From positions 1-64,000 of the forward strand of contig JANYJS010000027.1 in assembly GCA_025361765.1 (NCBI GenBank): a stretch of DNA of 64,000 bases, written 5' to 3'. The first letter of the stretch is position 1. Each line of letters opens with the position of its first letter. Shown here one piece after another: positions 24,382-33,374 of the stretch. A model generated the notes under the pieces. It was not told where the DNA came from, did not search any database, and was given only the letters and a program-made list of their open reading frames with translations. The position numbers and the translations under genes are program-made. Source of the DNA: Bacillota bacterium. GTDB lineage: Bacteria > Bacillota > Clostridia > Peptostreptococcales > Anaerovoracaceae.

Positions 24382-24895
24382 TCTCTTCCTTCTTTCTCAT
24401 TCAAGCAGTGCTTTGGGTAGTATTACGTGTGATATCTTATCATAAATATCGGAGTATTTCATCAATTTATAATGTGCATCAATAAGAATACTGTATACAA
24501 AAGCTCTTGTCTTAAATATTTCCCGAATGCAGTGCGGTAGAATGCGTCACTTATTTATGTAACCATATGCTTACTTATGATTTGTCCGGAAACACCTCAA
24601 ATATTAGCGTTTCCGATAAGTGTTTCAAGAGGTCTTGGTAAGCCTGCACTCAACAGGGCACTTGTTGCCTTAAGATTTATGCATACGCTTCCGTCACCAT
24701 CCGCGAGGATGAATACTGCAGGCAGCACGCAGAGCTTTCAGAGCGCTTTGAGGAGCAGAAACGCCAGCAAAATCGGGCTGATTGATCCTTTCGACAGACT
24801 CAATCCTTCGTTAATTTCGGTTAATTCGCCTTGAATAGATAAACCGGTTCAGCGCATCTCTATACAGGGGCGGTTCCCTCCCCTGCTACCCCTCC
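24382..24895. other. Gene-poor stretch beside the tRNA cluster with decayed coding signal
   Basis: No convincing gene is present. One plus-strand frame (about 24645-24780) reads YASVTIREDEYCRQHAELSE and onward to a stop at RQQNRAD. It is strongly charged and helical, like the C-terminal region of serine recombinases, but has no start and is too short to assign. An alternative frame open from 24577 to 24834 has no ribosome-binding site and looks composite. The stretch is probably the remains of an element. Confidence 0.4.
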
Positions 24896-24913
24896 GGTTC
24901 AAATCCTGCCTCC
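24896..24913 (+). repeat. Inverted 18-bp copy of the tRNA-fMet T-arm/acceptor end
   Basis: GGTTCAAATCCTGCCTCC is identical to the T loop and 3' acceptor part of tRNA-fMet, whose own copy lies on the opposite strand at 24982-24999. The sequence before it does not complete a tRNA. Integrases commonly use this segment as an attachment core, so it may be an att-site remnant, though the inverted orientation is unusual. Confidence 0.75.
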
Positions 24914-24924
24914 ATGATCAAGAC

Positions 24925-24973
24925 AAAAAACAGAACAGGCTTACTCTTTATGAGAAAGCCTGTTCTGTTTTTT
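24925..24973 (-). terminator. Terminator of the tRNA operon, symmetrical
   Basis: AAAAAACAGAACAGGCTT and AAGCCTGTTCTGTTTTTT form a perfect 18-bp stem around a 13-base loop. It follows tRNA-fMet on the minus strand and would act in both directions. Confidence 0.93.
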
Positions 24974-24974
24974 G

Positions 24975-25050
<76 letters not shown>

Positions 25051-25073
25051 ATATTGAGTTTTAGGTAAAAAAT

Positions 25074-25162
25074 TGGTGCCGAGGACCGGAATCGAACCGG
25101 TACGGGAAGTTAATCCCGCAGGATTTTAAGTCCTGTGCGTCTGCCAGTTCCGCCACCCCGGC
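25074..25162 (-). tRNA. tRNA-Leu (anticodon TAA)
   Basis: 86 bases plus encoded CCA, with the long variable arm (GCGGGATTAACTTCCCGT) of a class II tRNA. Anticodon stem CAGGA/TCCTG with loop CTTAAAA gives TAA. Acceptor GCCGGGG pairs with CCTCGGC. Confidence 0.95.
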
Positions 25163-25166
25163 ATTT

Positions 25167-25241
25167 TGGCTCCAAGGGTGGGGCTCGAACCCACAGCCTA
25201 TCGGTTAACAGCCGAGTGCTCCACCATTGAGCTACCTTGGA
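25167..25241 (-). tRNA. tRNA-Asn (anticodon GTT)
   Basis: 72 bases plus encoded CCA. Acceptor TCCAAGG/CCTTGGA, anticodon loop CTGTTAA, T arm GGTTCGAGCCC and G discriminator base. It is the first gene of the tRNA operon. Confidence 0.95.
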
Positions 25242-25272
25242 ATACCACTGCTATGCTTTGCACGCAAGGGTT

Positions 25273-25302
25273 ATTATAATACAGCCTTGCCCTTTATGTC
25301 AA
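25273..25302 (-). promoter_or_regulatory. Promoter of the Asn-Leu-fMet tRNA operon
   Basis: On the minus strand TTGACA (25297-25302), an 18-base spacer and TATAAT (25273-25278), about 30 bases before tRNA-Asn. Confidence 0.88.
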
Positions 25303-25368
25303 TACACTTTCAATCAATTGACCATGTTTTTTTATCGTTTTTTTATCACATCTGGTTCTGCAGGTAGC

Positions 25369-25944
25369 TTAAACCTGAGCAAGGCCCATATTAAAAGCTT
25401 TGATATTAAGGTCTGCAAAGTTCGCCTTTACATTATCCTTAATAACCTGTTCCCAGTCTATGCCAGGGACGTTTAAGGCCTTTACAAGGGCCCCCAGAAG
25501 GACTACGTTCATCATCTTGCTGTTGCCAAGACCGGTGGCAATTTCCGCAGCTTTAAAAACTGAAATGTCAGCCTTAGCCGCTAATTCTTCTATGATTCCC
25601 TGAGGATAAGCCACTTTTCCCATTAAAATGGGGGCAGATGGGATTTCATAATCATTGATGACCATCTTCCCGCCCTTTTTTAAGTACTCGAGCCATCTCA
25701 GCGCTTCCATTTTTTCGAATGCAACGATAAGATCCGCTTCACCTTTGCCAATAATAGGGGAATAGACCTTCTCGCCAAATCTGATTTGTGTGCTGACATT
25801 GCCGCCCCTTTGGGACATGCCATGAACTTCCGACATCTTCACATCAAAGCCTGCCATGACAAGTCCAGAAGATAAAATTTTGCTGGCTAATATGGTTCCC
25901 TGGCCGCCAACGCCAACCAATAAAATGTTTTTAATAGCCGCCAT
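25369..25944 (-). CDS. iorB: Indolepyruvate:ferredoxin oxidoreductase, beta subunit
   Basis: 191 residues. It starts with LLVGVGGQGTILASKIL, the glycine-rich opening of the gamma-type domain of 2-oxoacid:ferredoxin oxidoreductases, followed by EVHGMSQRGGNVSTQIRFG. With IorA it oxidatively decarboxylates aryl pyruvates to aryl acetyl-CoA and reduces ferredoxin, or runs in reverse to make aromatic amino acid precursors. The start immediately follows the iorA stop, and its GGAGGTGA site lies inside iorA. Confidence 0.95.
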   Translation of the reverse strand: MAAIKNILLVGVGGQGTILASKILSSGLVMAGFDVKMSEVHGMSQRGGNVSTQIRFGEKVYSPIIGKGEADLIVAFEKMEALRWLEYLKKGGKMVINDYEIPSAPILMGKVAYPQGIIEELAAKADISVFKAAEIATGLGNSKMMNVVLLGALVKALNVPGIDWEQVIKDNVKANFADLNIKAFNMGLAQV

Positions 25945-27717
25945 TTATTTCACCTCCCTGGAAATCGCATTAAATGGGCAGACCTGCATACAGACTGCGC
26001 AGCCCGTGCACATCACTTCGTCAATCTCAATGTTGTCTCCCGAATGGATCGCAGGACAGCCTGTCCTTACGCAGGTTTTGCATTTTGTGCAGATTTCCTG
26101 ATTTATCTCGCATTTTCCAGGGCTTAAATCAAAGTCTTCCTTGTCCTGATCACTGAATTTTTTTAGAATACAGGGCCATTTTGCAAGGATGACCGAAGCG
26201 TCATCCAGGGCTAAGGCCGCTGTGAGCGCTTGATCCGTTTCTTTGAGGTCTAAAGGATTGATAACAAAGATATGGCTTTTGGGGATACCTACAGCCTGAC
26301 AAATCAATTCAATATCTACTTCTACTGTCGGCTCGCCCATGAGGGTAAAACCCGTACCTGGATTCTGCTGATGACCTGTCATGCCTGTAATCCGGTTGTC
26401 CAGAATTACGGTGATACAGTTGCTTTTATTATAGGCCACATTCATAAGTCCGGTTACACCGGAATGAAAGAACGTGGAGTCTCCAATAACTGAGACGACC
26501 CTAGTGTCAAGACCCGCGTTGGCAAACGCCTTGGCTGCACCATGGCCTGCGCTGACACTGGCGCCCATGCAAATACACGTGTCCATGGCCAGAAGCGGCG
26601 GAGCCGAACCTAAAGTATAGCAGCCGATGTCTCCGCTGATCATAACGTTCTTCTTTTTGCTGAGGACCTGTAAAAACCCTCTATGTGGACAGCCCGCACA
26701 CAAGGTTGGCGGCCTTACTACCGCAGCCATCTCTGACGTTACTGCTTCACTTTCAATGCCATAGACAGCTTTTCTCAGGATATCTGTATTGAGTTCATCT
26801 ATTGATGGAACAATTTCTTTTCCTATGCAATCTATGCCGGCCATGCGGATTTGGTTCTCAATATAGGGATCCAGTTCTTCAATCACATAAAGCTTCTTGA
26901 CCTTTTTTGCAAACTCTTTTATCTTATCCATAGGCAGAGGATAGGTCATGCCCAACTTTAAATAGGATGCCTCGTCACCGAAAACTTCTCTGGCATACTG
27001 GTAGGCTACGCCTGAACTGATGACACCGATATCGCTACCATGATACATGGCTGTATTAATATCCGTATTATTGGAATAGGTTTCCATGGCCTTAATTCTA
27101 TCTTCAAGCTTGTAGCGCATAACCTTGCCGTTAGCTGGCGTCGCTACATATTTTCCAATATTCTTTCCATATTTTTTCATACTGACTTCGATGCGGTCTT
27201 CAAGTTCTACAAGGCTCTTGCTATGGCAGATTCTTGTGGTCACCCTCAGCATGACTGGTGTATCAAATTTTTCGCTCAGCTCAAAAGCCAGTTTGGTATA
27301 AACCTTGGCTTCCTGACTGTCCGCTGGCTCAAGCATCAGAATCCGGGCGAAGGCAGCATAGTTTCTGTTGTCCTGCTCATTCTGAGAGCTGTGCATCCCT
27401 GGATCATCAGCGGAAATTAGCACAAATCCACCATTTGTCCCTGTATAAGCAAAAGTAAATAGTGGGTCCGCAGCTACATTGACACCGACATGCTTCATAG
27501 TGGACAATGACCTTGCGCCGGCTATTGCCGCGCCGATGGCTGATTCAAGAGCCACCTTCTCATTGGGTGCCCATTCGCAGTAAATTTTGTCCTTGTACAG
27601 GACTACGTTTTCCAGGATTTCCGTGCTTGGCGTTCCCGGATAGGCAGAGGCAAAAACCGCTCCTGCTTCGTAGGCTCCTCTTGCGATGGCTTCATTTCCA
27701 GTCATCAATTCTTTCAT
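25945..27717 (-). CDS. iorA: Indolepyruvate:ferredoxin oxidoreductase, alpha subunit
   Basis: 590 residues. An N-terminal pyruvate-oxidoreductase-type domain (about 1-330) starts MTGNEAIARGAYEAGA. A thiamine diphosphate-binding domain (about 350-520) shows CAGCPHRGF and GDSTFFHSGVTGL. Two 4Fe-4S sites are at the C-terminus (CTKCKTCVRTGCP and CTGCAVCMQVCPFNA). It handles aromatic 2-oxoacids, linking it to the aromatic amino acid genes of this window. AGAGGT lies before the ATG, 15 bases after the TPR protein start region. Confidence 0.96.
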   Translation of the reverse strand: MKELMTGNEAIARGAYEAGAVFASAYPGTPSTEILENVVLYKDKIYCEWAPNEKVALESAIGAAIAGARSLSTMKHVGVNVAADPLFTFAYTGTNGGFVLISADDPGMHSSQNEQDNRNYAAFARILMLEPADSQEAKVYTKLAFELSEKFDTPVMLRVTTRICHSKSLVELEDRIEVSMKKYGKNIGKYVATPANGKVMRYKLEDRIKAMETYSNNTDINTAMYHGSDIGVISSGVAYQYAREVFGDEASYLKLGMTYPLPMDKIKEFAKKVKKLYVIEELDPYIENQIRMAGIDCIGKEIVPSIDELNTDILRKAVYGIESEAVTSEMAAVVRPPTLCAGCPHRGFLQVLSKKKNVMISGDIGCYTLGSAPPLLAMDTCICMGASVSAGHGAAKAFANAGLDTRVVSVIGDSTFFHSGVTGLMNVAYNKSNCITVILDNRITGMTGHQQNPGTGFTLMGEPTVEVDIELICQAVGIPKSHIFVINPLDLKETDQALTAALALDDASVILAKWPCILKKFSDQDKEDFDLSPGKCEINQEICTKCKTCVRTGCPAIHSGDNIEIDEVMCTGCAVCMQVCPFNAISREVK

Positions 27718-27732
27718 AACTTACCTCTTTTA

Positions 27733-28710
27733 TTATTTTTTTTGGTTTCTTTCTTTATTAATCAAAGCAGCTTTGCTTCTGTATTTTTCAGCATTCTGCA
27801 GATCACCCAGCGCATCATAGCAATCCGACAGCAAGACCATGGATAGCACCTGGGATGGGATAACCTCAAGTACTTTTTTGAACATGGCTATAGCTTCCGG
27901 CAATCTGCCAGTTTCCTTATACCCCTTTCCTAAGAAGAAATATAAATTGGCCATATCTGGATACTGTGCATATAATGCCTCAAGAATGCGGATGCCGTCC
28001 TTAAATTTGCCTCTGTCAATAGCTGTGTAGCCCTGCTCAAAGGCGACCCATTTTTCCAACTGAGAAAGCCTGGTTCTAATTTCTTTTTTATCTTTTCCGT
28101 TTTTACCGATTTTCAGGAATTTTTCCCAAGTCATCTTGGCCTTAACGTATAAATTCGCATTAAAATATTGAAAACCCAAAAAGTAATAGGACTGGGCGAA
28201 TTTGGGATGCTTTTCGGCAGTCATCTCAAAATATTTGGTTGATTCGGCCTTAAAATCAGTTATAAAAACTGGATCCTCGCTCTTCTGATAAAGATGCATA
28301 CAGACCCTTGCATAATTATAATTCGCATCCAGCCATTCGGAATCGATGACTAAGGCGGCACGTAGGTGAATGGCCGCGATGTCCAGTTCTTCTTTTTCAG
28401 CGTAATCCAGGCCTTCCCTAACCACAAAATTCCGTATTTTGGGATTATGAAGCGTCATAAACTGGACATATTGAGCAGCATATCTACTGTGCATGTCAGA
28501 ACCAAGAACAAAGACCATAGCCTCGGCAAAATCGTTGAATTTATAGAGAACCTGTTTCCCAAAAGTTTCTTCATCTTCTTTTTTGATTGGCAGCTTCACA
28601 CCGGTTAAAAAATTAATATTTCCTGCTCTTGCAATATAATCAGGGGAAAGTTCAATGAATACGTACCGATCCAGAAAATGTTTAAAATATTTTTCGACTT
28701 TATCTTGCAT
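27733..28710 (-). CDS. TPR-repeat protein
   Basis: 325 residues. From about residue 130 onward there are tetratricopeptide-like helical pairs, e.g. AIHLRAALVIDSEWLDANYN and ANLYFFLGKGYKETGRLPEA. The first 120 residues form a separate region without a recognised domain. No signal peptide is present, so it is probably cytoplasmic. It lies between radical SAM genes and iorA, and its partner is unknown. The ribosome-binding site (AAGGG) is weak and distant. Confidence 0.75.
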   Translation of the reverse strand: MQDKVEKYFKHFLDRYVFIELSPDYIARAGNINFLTGVKLPIKKEDEETFGKQVLYKFNDFAEAMVFVLGSDMHSRYAAQYVQFMTLHNPKIRNFVVREGLDYAEKEELDIAAIHLRAALVIDSEWLDANYNYARVCMHLYQKSEDPVFITDFKAESTKYFEMTAEKHPKFAQSYYFLGFQYFNANLYVKAKMTWEKFLKIGKNGKDKKEIRTRLSQLEKWVAFEQGYTAIDRGKFKDGIRILEALYAQYPDMANLYFFLGKGYKETGRLPEAIAMFKKVLEVIPSQVLSMVLLSDCYDALGDLQNAEKYRSKAALINKERNQKK

Positions 28711-28730
28711 GGTATTAACCGACCCTTGGG

Positions 28731-28785
28731 ATTTACTGATACTCCCACGGCTAAAACCGTGGGCTTTTCGCGCACTTCAGTAAAT
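28731..28785. repeat. Nested palindromic element resembling an IS200/IS605 end
   Basis: An outer 9-bp inverted repeat ATTTACTGA (28731-28739) / TCAGTAAAT (28777-28785) encloses a hairpin CCCACGG-CTAAAA-CCGTGGG (28744-28763). The inner hairpin, with GCGCGAAAAGCCC before it on the minus strand, resembles the right-end hairpins of IS200/IS605 elements. The right arm includes the stop codon of the radical SAM gene. No transposase is nearby. Confidence 0.65.
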
Positions 28786-30291
28786 TTCCCAGCCCTTTCC
28801 TTTAAATTTTTTGACTGCTTCACTGTTCAGACAGGCATCCATATCATCAGAAAGAAGTTCCCGCATTTTTTCCAGGGCCCCATTCTGATGTCTCTCCTTC
28901 CAAGCAGCATAATCCAGAAATATTCTGTATAAATCTTCTTTTTTATGAGAGCGATGTTGATAGCCTTTTAAATAATAAAAATTTGCAAATTCTTCATAAA
29001 AATGGTAAGGCGTTTCAGCCAGTTCAATTGTGGCATAGGCCAAAGATTCCTTGAAGCCTCCCTTATTATAATAGAGATCAAGTATACTTTCTACCATTTT
29101 AAGTTTAACGACTTCTTCCGACGACATAAATGCATTGGAAATGAATTCATAAGGCGCTTTTTCACGGTACAGATATCTAAATTCCTCTACTTGGCTGCGT
29201 ATGGGCGTCCCCTTGAGGAGTTTCAGGAATCCCAGCTGAAGGTTGTCGGCCTTGAGCTCATAGACCTTGTTGAAAGAATTTTTAAAGCTGGCAAAATCCT
29301 CATAAGGAAGACCAGCAATCAAATCAAGATGTATATGGCTGTTTCCATTAGCCACCAGTTTTTGGACCACCTGGCGGACTTTTTCAAAGTCTCCATTTCT
29401 ATGAACGGCTTTAAGGGTTCTCGGATTTACGGACTGTATGCCGATTTCAAACTGAAAGAGTCCCTTTCTAGCGCTGCAAAGAAGCTGGAGCAAGGCTTCA
29501 TCGACAAGTTCCGCACAAAGCTCCATATGAAAATTAGTGATACCATTATCATTTCCGATCAGATATCTGACAAGCTCATAGGCCCTCTCGGTGTTCCAAT
29601 TAAAGGTTCGATCAACGAATTTGACCTGTCTGACTTTTTTAAACAGAAAGTAATCCAACTCCGATTTCACCCGGTCTAAATCTAAGCTTCGCATAGTCTT
29701 TTCAATCGAAGAAAGGCAGTAGGTGCATCTGTAAGGGCAGCCTCTGGCTGATTCATAATAAAGCACTTTATCTTCTTCTATAGGCAGCATTAAGTATGGA
29801 AAAGGCACATCGGCCATGGACATAGGCTCAGCAAGTGTATTCACATAAATTTTGCCCGCGGCTCTATATGTCAATCCCTTAATCGATTGTAATTGAGGTT
29901 CTTGCGCCTGCATGGTTTCCATCAGTTCTGCAAAAGCCTTCTCGCCTTCCCCGGAAATGACGATGTCAATAAAAGGATTTTCCTTCATAAATTCAACGGT
30001 TTCAAAGCTGACTTCCGGTCCGCCAACGACGATACGCGTTTTCCACTTTGCTTTTTTAATGGTCTCCGCCAAAACCAAGATGCGCTGGATATTCCAGATA
30101 TAGCATGAGAAACAAATGACATCGTACTTGTTTCTCATGATTTCAGTAAAAACGTAATCATCATCATTGTTGATGGTAAATTCCTTGAGTTCAATACACC
30201 TTCGGTTTTCTCCTGCTGAAGCATAGAGATATTTTAAAGCCAAATTCGAATGGATGTATTTTGAGTTCAAGGTCGTAATCAAAACCCGCAT
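28777..30291 (-). CDS. B12-binding domain radical SAM protein (DUF4080 type)
   Basis: 504 residues. An N-terminal cobalamin-binding-like domain (about 1-140) shows LNSKYIHSNLALKYLYA and VVGGPEVSFE. The radical SAM core (about 165-380) has ARGCPYRCTYCLSS, the C-x3-C-x2-C site. The C-terminal part (about 385-500) fits DUF4080. Relatives carry out methylations or complex radical rearrangements; the substrate is unknown. AGAGGTGA precedes the ATG. The gene end overlaps a palindromic element. Confidence 0.88.
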   Translation of the reverse strand: MRVLITTLNSKYIHSNLALKYLYASAGENRRCIELKEFTINNDDDYVFTEIMRNKYDVICFSCYIWNIQRILVLAETIKKAKWKTRIVVGGPEVSFETVEFMKENPFIDIVISGEGEKAFAELMETMQAQEPQLQSIKGLTYRAAGKIYVNTLAEPMSMADVPFPYLMLPIEEDKVLYYESARGCPYRCTYCLSSIEKTMRSLDLDRVKSELDYFLFKKVRQVKFVDRTFNWNTERAYELVRYLIGNDNGITNFHMELCAELVDEALLQLLCSARKGLFQFEIGIQSVNPRTLKAVHRNGDFEKVRQVVQKLVANGNSHIHLDLIAGLPYEDFASFKNSFNKVYELKADNLQLGFLKLLKGTPIRSQVEEFRYLYREKAPYEFISNAFMSSEEVVKLKMVESILDLYYNKGGFKESLAYATIELAETPYHFYEEFANFYYLKGYQHRSHKKEDLYRIFLDYAAWKERHQNGALEKMRELLSDDMDACLNSEAVKKFKGKGWEIY

Positions 30292-30325
30292 TATTCACCT
30301 CTTGATTATGAGTCTTTGGCGTTTT

Positions 30326-31198
30326 TTATAGTGCTCTAAAACGTTCATCTTTAAGCATACCCAGGTTGTTCATGGCTTTTTTGATTTGTGCTAGAAGCCT
30401 GTCTTGATCTTTGGGCAGGTCCCCGGCTAATGACAGATAATTCGACGCATGATTACTTCTGAATACACAGTTTTTTGTCACATGGATGTTTGAAACCAGT
30501 TCAAAGGTCTCTTCTAAGACTTCTTCCGGGCTCAGTACTTGGAATTTCCCCGACCTAATATCCAGTTCAAGTTCGGTGCCTCTGGACGCCATAAGGGTCA
30601 AAAGTCCCACATAAGATGGTTCCATGGCGCTGATAATTCTACCGGACTCTACTGCATGTTCTTTCCAGCTTACCCGTCCGCCAATTCCGGATATGAATGT
30701 AACCGAAGCCTGTATCCCTGAGGCTTCTAACTTTCTTCCTGCCTCGATCATCTGCTCCGGTGTGACCCCTTTTTTAATAGCCTTTAGTATGGCTGCACTG
30801 CCGGATTCTACACCCATATAAGCGATCCCTAGGCCTCTGGTATACAGCTCCTTTAACTCTTCAGGGGTTTTACGAAGAACATCCTGAGGAGAGGCATAGA
30901 TGCCGACTCTTCGGCACTCGGGGAAAAGTTTGGCAATATGGTCTAAAATGGCAAGCAAATCAGCGTTTTTTAGGACCAGTGCATCGCCGTCCGCAAGAAA
31001 AATCTTGTCAACTCTTCCGTAGCCTTGCCTGGCTGAATCCAGATCCTCAAGAACGTCACTGATTTTTCTGATTCTGAATTCCTTATCCTTAAACATGCTG
31101 CAAAAGGTGCAGGCGTTATGTGCGCAGCCGATGGTCACCTGCAGGATCAAGCTGTGAGCCTCGCTGGGTGGTCTATATATATTTCCTTCGTATCTCAT
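30326..31198 (-). CDS. Radical SAM protein
   Basis: 290 residues. The cluster motif is C-x4-C-x2-C (GCAHNACTFCSMF, about residues 25-35), a spacing one longer than usual but normal for this subgroup. GVESGSAAILKAIKKGVTPE is typical of Elp3/MiaB-like radical SAM proteins. The function is unknown. It follows argS by 15 bases and precedes a B12-type radical SAM gene, suggesting that the two may share a pathway. Confidence 0.85.
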   Translation of the reverse strand: MRYEGNIYRPPSEAHSLILQVTIGCAHNACTFCSMFKDKEFRIRKISDVLEDLDSARQGYGRVDKIFLADGDALVLKNADLLAILDHIAKLFPECRRVGIYASPQDVLRKTPEELKELYTRGLGIAYMGVESGSAAILKAIKKGVTPEQMIEAGRKLEASGIQASVTFISGIGGRVSWKEHAVESGRIISAMEPSYVGLLTLMASRGTELELDIRSGKFQVLSPEEVLEETFELVSNIHVTKNCVFRSNHASNYLSLAGDLPKDQDRLLAQIKKAMNNLGMLKDERFRAL

Positions 31199-31213
31199 AA
31201 TATGTCTTCTCCA

Positions 31214-32932
31214 TTACATCTTTTCAGGTGCCTGCATGCCGAGCAGGCTAAGGCCATTTTTTATGGACTGCTTTGCGGCATAGACCAAAAGCAGTTTGGC
31301 TTTCTTCTCTTTTGGATCAGAAACCAAGATGTGTTCATCATGATAGAACCTATTAAATGCTTGAGCGATATCGACGATATGTCTGGTTAGGATTGAGGGT
31401 TCGTAGCGTTCTGCCGCTTCAATAATAACCTCTGGAAGCCTATAAATCAGTTTGGTCAAGGCAAAAGCACTTTCACCAGTGATAAAGCTATAATCCACAT
31501 CCTGGGCCATAAGCTCTGCCTTTTCGGTATCTAAAGATGCATTGCGAAGGACGCTGCTGGCTCTTGCATGAGTATACTGGACATAGGGTCCTGTCTCACC
31601 CTCAAAATTGAGTATTTTGTCCCAGGAGAAGGTATAATCCTTAATCCTGCCATTGGATAGCTCCTGAAATATCACGGCGCCGATGCCAACTTGTCTCGAT
31701 ATGAGATCGATATCCTCAGCATTGACATTCTTTTCGATTATAATGTCTCTGGTCTGATCCACCGCTCTTCTCAGAACTTCTTCGAGATACACAACTCTGC
31801 CTTTTCTGGTGGACATGGTTCCTTCTTCAAGGCTCACAAGCCCAAAAGGTATGTGGATGCATTGCTTGGACCAGTCATATCCCATAAGTTCTATGACTTT
31901 AATCCACTGCTGAAAATGCAGATTCTGCTGAGATGCGACCACATAAATATTCTTATAAAAATCATAGGTCTCTTTCCTATATACCGCAGCGGCTATGTCC
32001 CTTGTGATATAAAGAGTTGAGCCATCCTGCTTCATGATTAATGCTGGCGGCATATTGTAAGCATCAAGGTCTATGATCTGAGCCCCTTCTGAGGAAACCA
32101 GCAGGTTCTTTTCCTTCAGGATATCGATGACTTTGCCCATTTTATCCGAATAAAAACTTTCCCCGGCATAGGAGTCAAAATCAATACCCAGCATATCATA
32201 GACTCTTTTGAATTCCATGAGGCTAACTTCTCTAAACCATTTCCAAAGAGCATATTCTTCCTGCGATCCATTTTCAAGCAGGGTAAACACGGCTCTAGCC
32301 TCGTCTTCCAGCTCGGGATGGGCTTCTGATTCCTCGTGAAATTTGACGTAATAACTGAGTAAACTTTTAATCGGCTCTTTTTCTACATCCTCTTTATTGC
32401 CCCATTTTCTATAGGCCACAATCATTTTCCCGAATTGGGTGCCATAATCGCCAAGGTGGTTGATACGAACCGTGTCATACCCTAGAAAGTGATAGAGCTT
32501 ATAAATGGCATTGCCTATGACCGTGCTTCTGATATGCCCGATATGGAAAGGCTTGGCAATGTTGGGAGAGGAAAATTCTACAATGACTTTTCTGTTTAGC
32601 CCCACATTGGTACTGCCATATCTTTCTTTCATTTCTGCTGCAGTGGTTAACACGGACTTTGAAAGCACCTCTTTATTGAGGAACATATTAACATAAGCAT
32701 TCACACTTCCCACCTGAGAGAAAATCTCCATGCCGGCAAGCTGTTCTGCCAGCTCCTGTGCGATAATAGGGGGAGCTTTCTTTAGAGCCTTAGCCAGTCT
32801 AAAGCATGGGAAGGCATAATCTCCCATTTTGCTGTCCGCAGGTATTTCGATCATGCTTTCTATCTCTTCTGCTGTCAGGCCCTCGATATGTCTGGCCAAA
32901 ATCAGCGCTATTTCCATCTTAAAATCTGTCAT
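31214..32932 (-). CDS. argS: Arginyl-tRNA synthetase
   Basis: 572 residues, a normal length. The class I HIGH motif is in KPFHIGHIRSTVIGN and the KMSKS-like loop reads MSTRKGRVV. The C-terminal anticodon-binding domain starts near residue 450 and ends LGMQAPEKM. It charges tRNA-Arg. A strong AAAGGAGG lies before the ATG, and the start overlaps the DUF523 gene by 14 bases. Confidence 0.97.
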   Translation of the reverse strand: MTDFKMEIALILARHIEGLTAEEIESMIEIPADSKMGDYAFPCFRLAKALKKAPPIIAQELAEQLAGMEIFSQVGSVNAYVNMFLNKEVLSKSVLTTAAEMKERYGSTNVGLNRKVIVEFSSPNIAKPFHIGHIRSTVIGNAIYKLYHFLGYDTVRINHLGDYGTQFGKMIVAYRKWGNKEDVEKEPIKSLLSYYVKFHEESEAHPELEDEARAVFTLLENGSQEEYALWKWFREVSLMEFKRVYDMLGIDFDSYAGESFYSDKMGKVIDILKEKNLLVSSEGAQIIDLDAYNMPPALIMKQDGSTLYITRDIAAAVYRKETYDFYKNIYVVASQQNLHFQQWIKVIELMGYDWSKQCIHIPFGLVSLEEGTMSTRKGRVVYLEEVLRRAVDQTRDIIIEKNVNAEDIDLISRQVGIGAVIFQELSNGRIKDYTFSWDKILNFEGETGPYVQYTHARASSVLRNASLDTEKAELMAQDVDYSFITGESAFALTKLIYRLPEVIIEAAERYEPSILTRHIVDIAQAFNRFYHDEHILVSDPKEKKAKLLLVYAAKQSIKNGLSLLGMQAPEKM

Positions 32933-33374
32933 AAGGTCCTCCTTTAAAATCTTCTTCTGTCAGTACGGCAATGCCTTTAGCCTTGAGAAACGCTGCAGTG
33001 AAACCATCTCCAGAAACTATCTTGCCTGAGAAAGTTCCATCATAAATTCTGCCACAGCCACAGGAGGGGCTTTTTGCCTTTAATATGGCTTTTTCAATGG
33101 GCTGATCAAGTTCCCTAGCCCTTGCTTCCGCCAGTTCATAGGTCATTTTTGCGCCTTTTTCAAAGTCCTCTGTAACATCACTTCCAAGTTTATTATATAC
33201 CCTGCCTTCGGTAATCTCAGCTGGCGGTCTAGGTACGCCGCATCCAGCTAGCACCTCCGGGCAAAGCAGAATATAGTCCTTGTCTTTTATGAATGCTCTA
33301 ACGCCGTCATGATCGTTGTTTGACCCGTTGTATTTGCAGTTTTCGCCTAACAGGCATGCACTAATAATATACAT
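32919..33374 (-). CDS. DUF523 family protein
   Basis: 151 residues. It starts with MYIISACLLGENCKYNG and contains LCPEVLAGCGVPRPPAEI and KAKSPSCGCGRIYDGTF, the conserved cysteine motifs of DUF523. The cysteines suggest metal or cluster binding. The function is unproven; related proteins have been linked to 2-thiouracil desulfurisation. The ATG overlaps the idi stop by one base (TAATG). Confidence 0.88.
   Translation of the reverse strand: MYIISACLLGENCKYNGSNNDHDGVRAFIKDKDYILLCPEVLAGCGVPRPPAEITEGRVYNKLGSDVTEDFEKGAKMTYELAEARARELDQPIEKAILKAKSPSCGCGRIYDGTFSGKIVSGDGFTAAFLKAKGIAVLTEEDFKGGPYDRF

Noticed and set aside
24577-24834. An 85-codon plus-strand open frame before the tRNA cluster
   Set aside because: It has no ribosome-binding site, and its composition does not look like a folded protein. 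A different frame in the same DNA looks more protein-like, so it was treated as decayed sequence and not as a gene.
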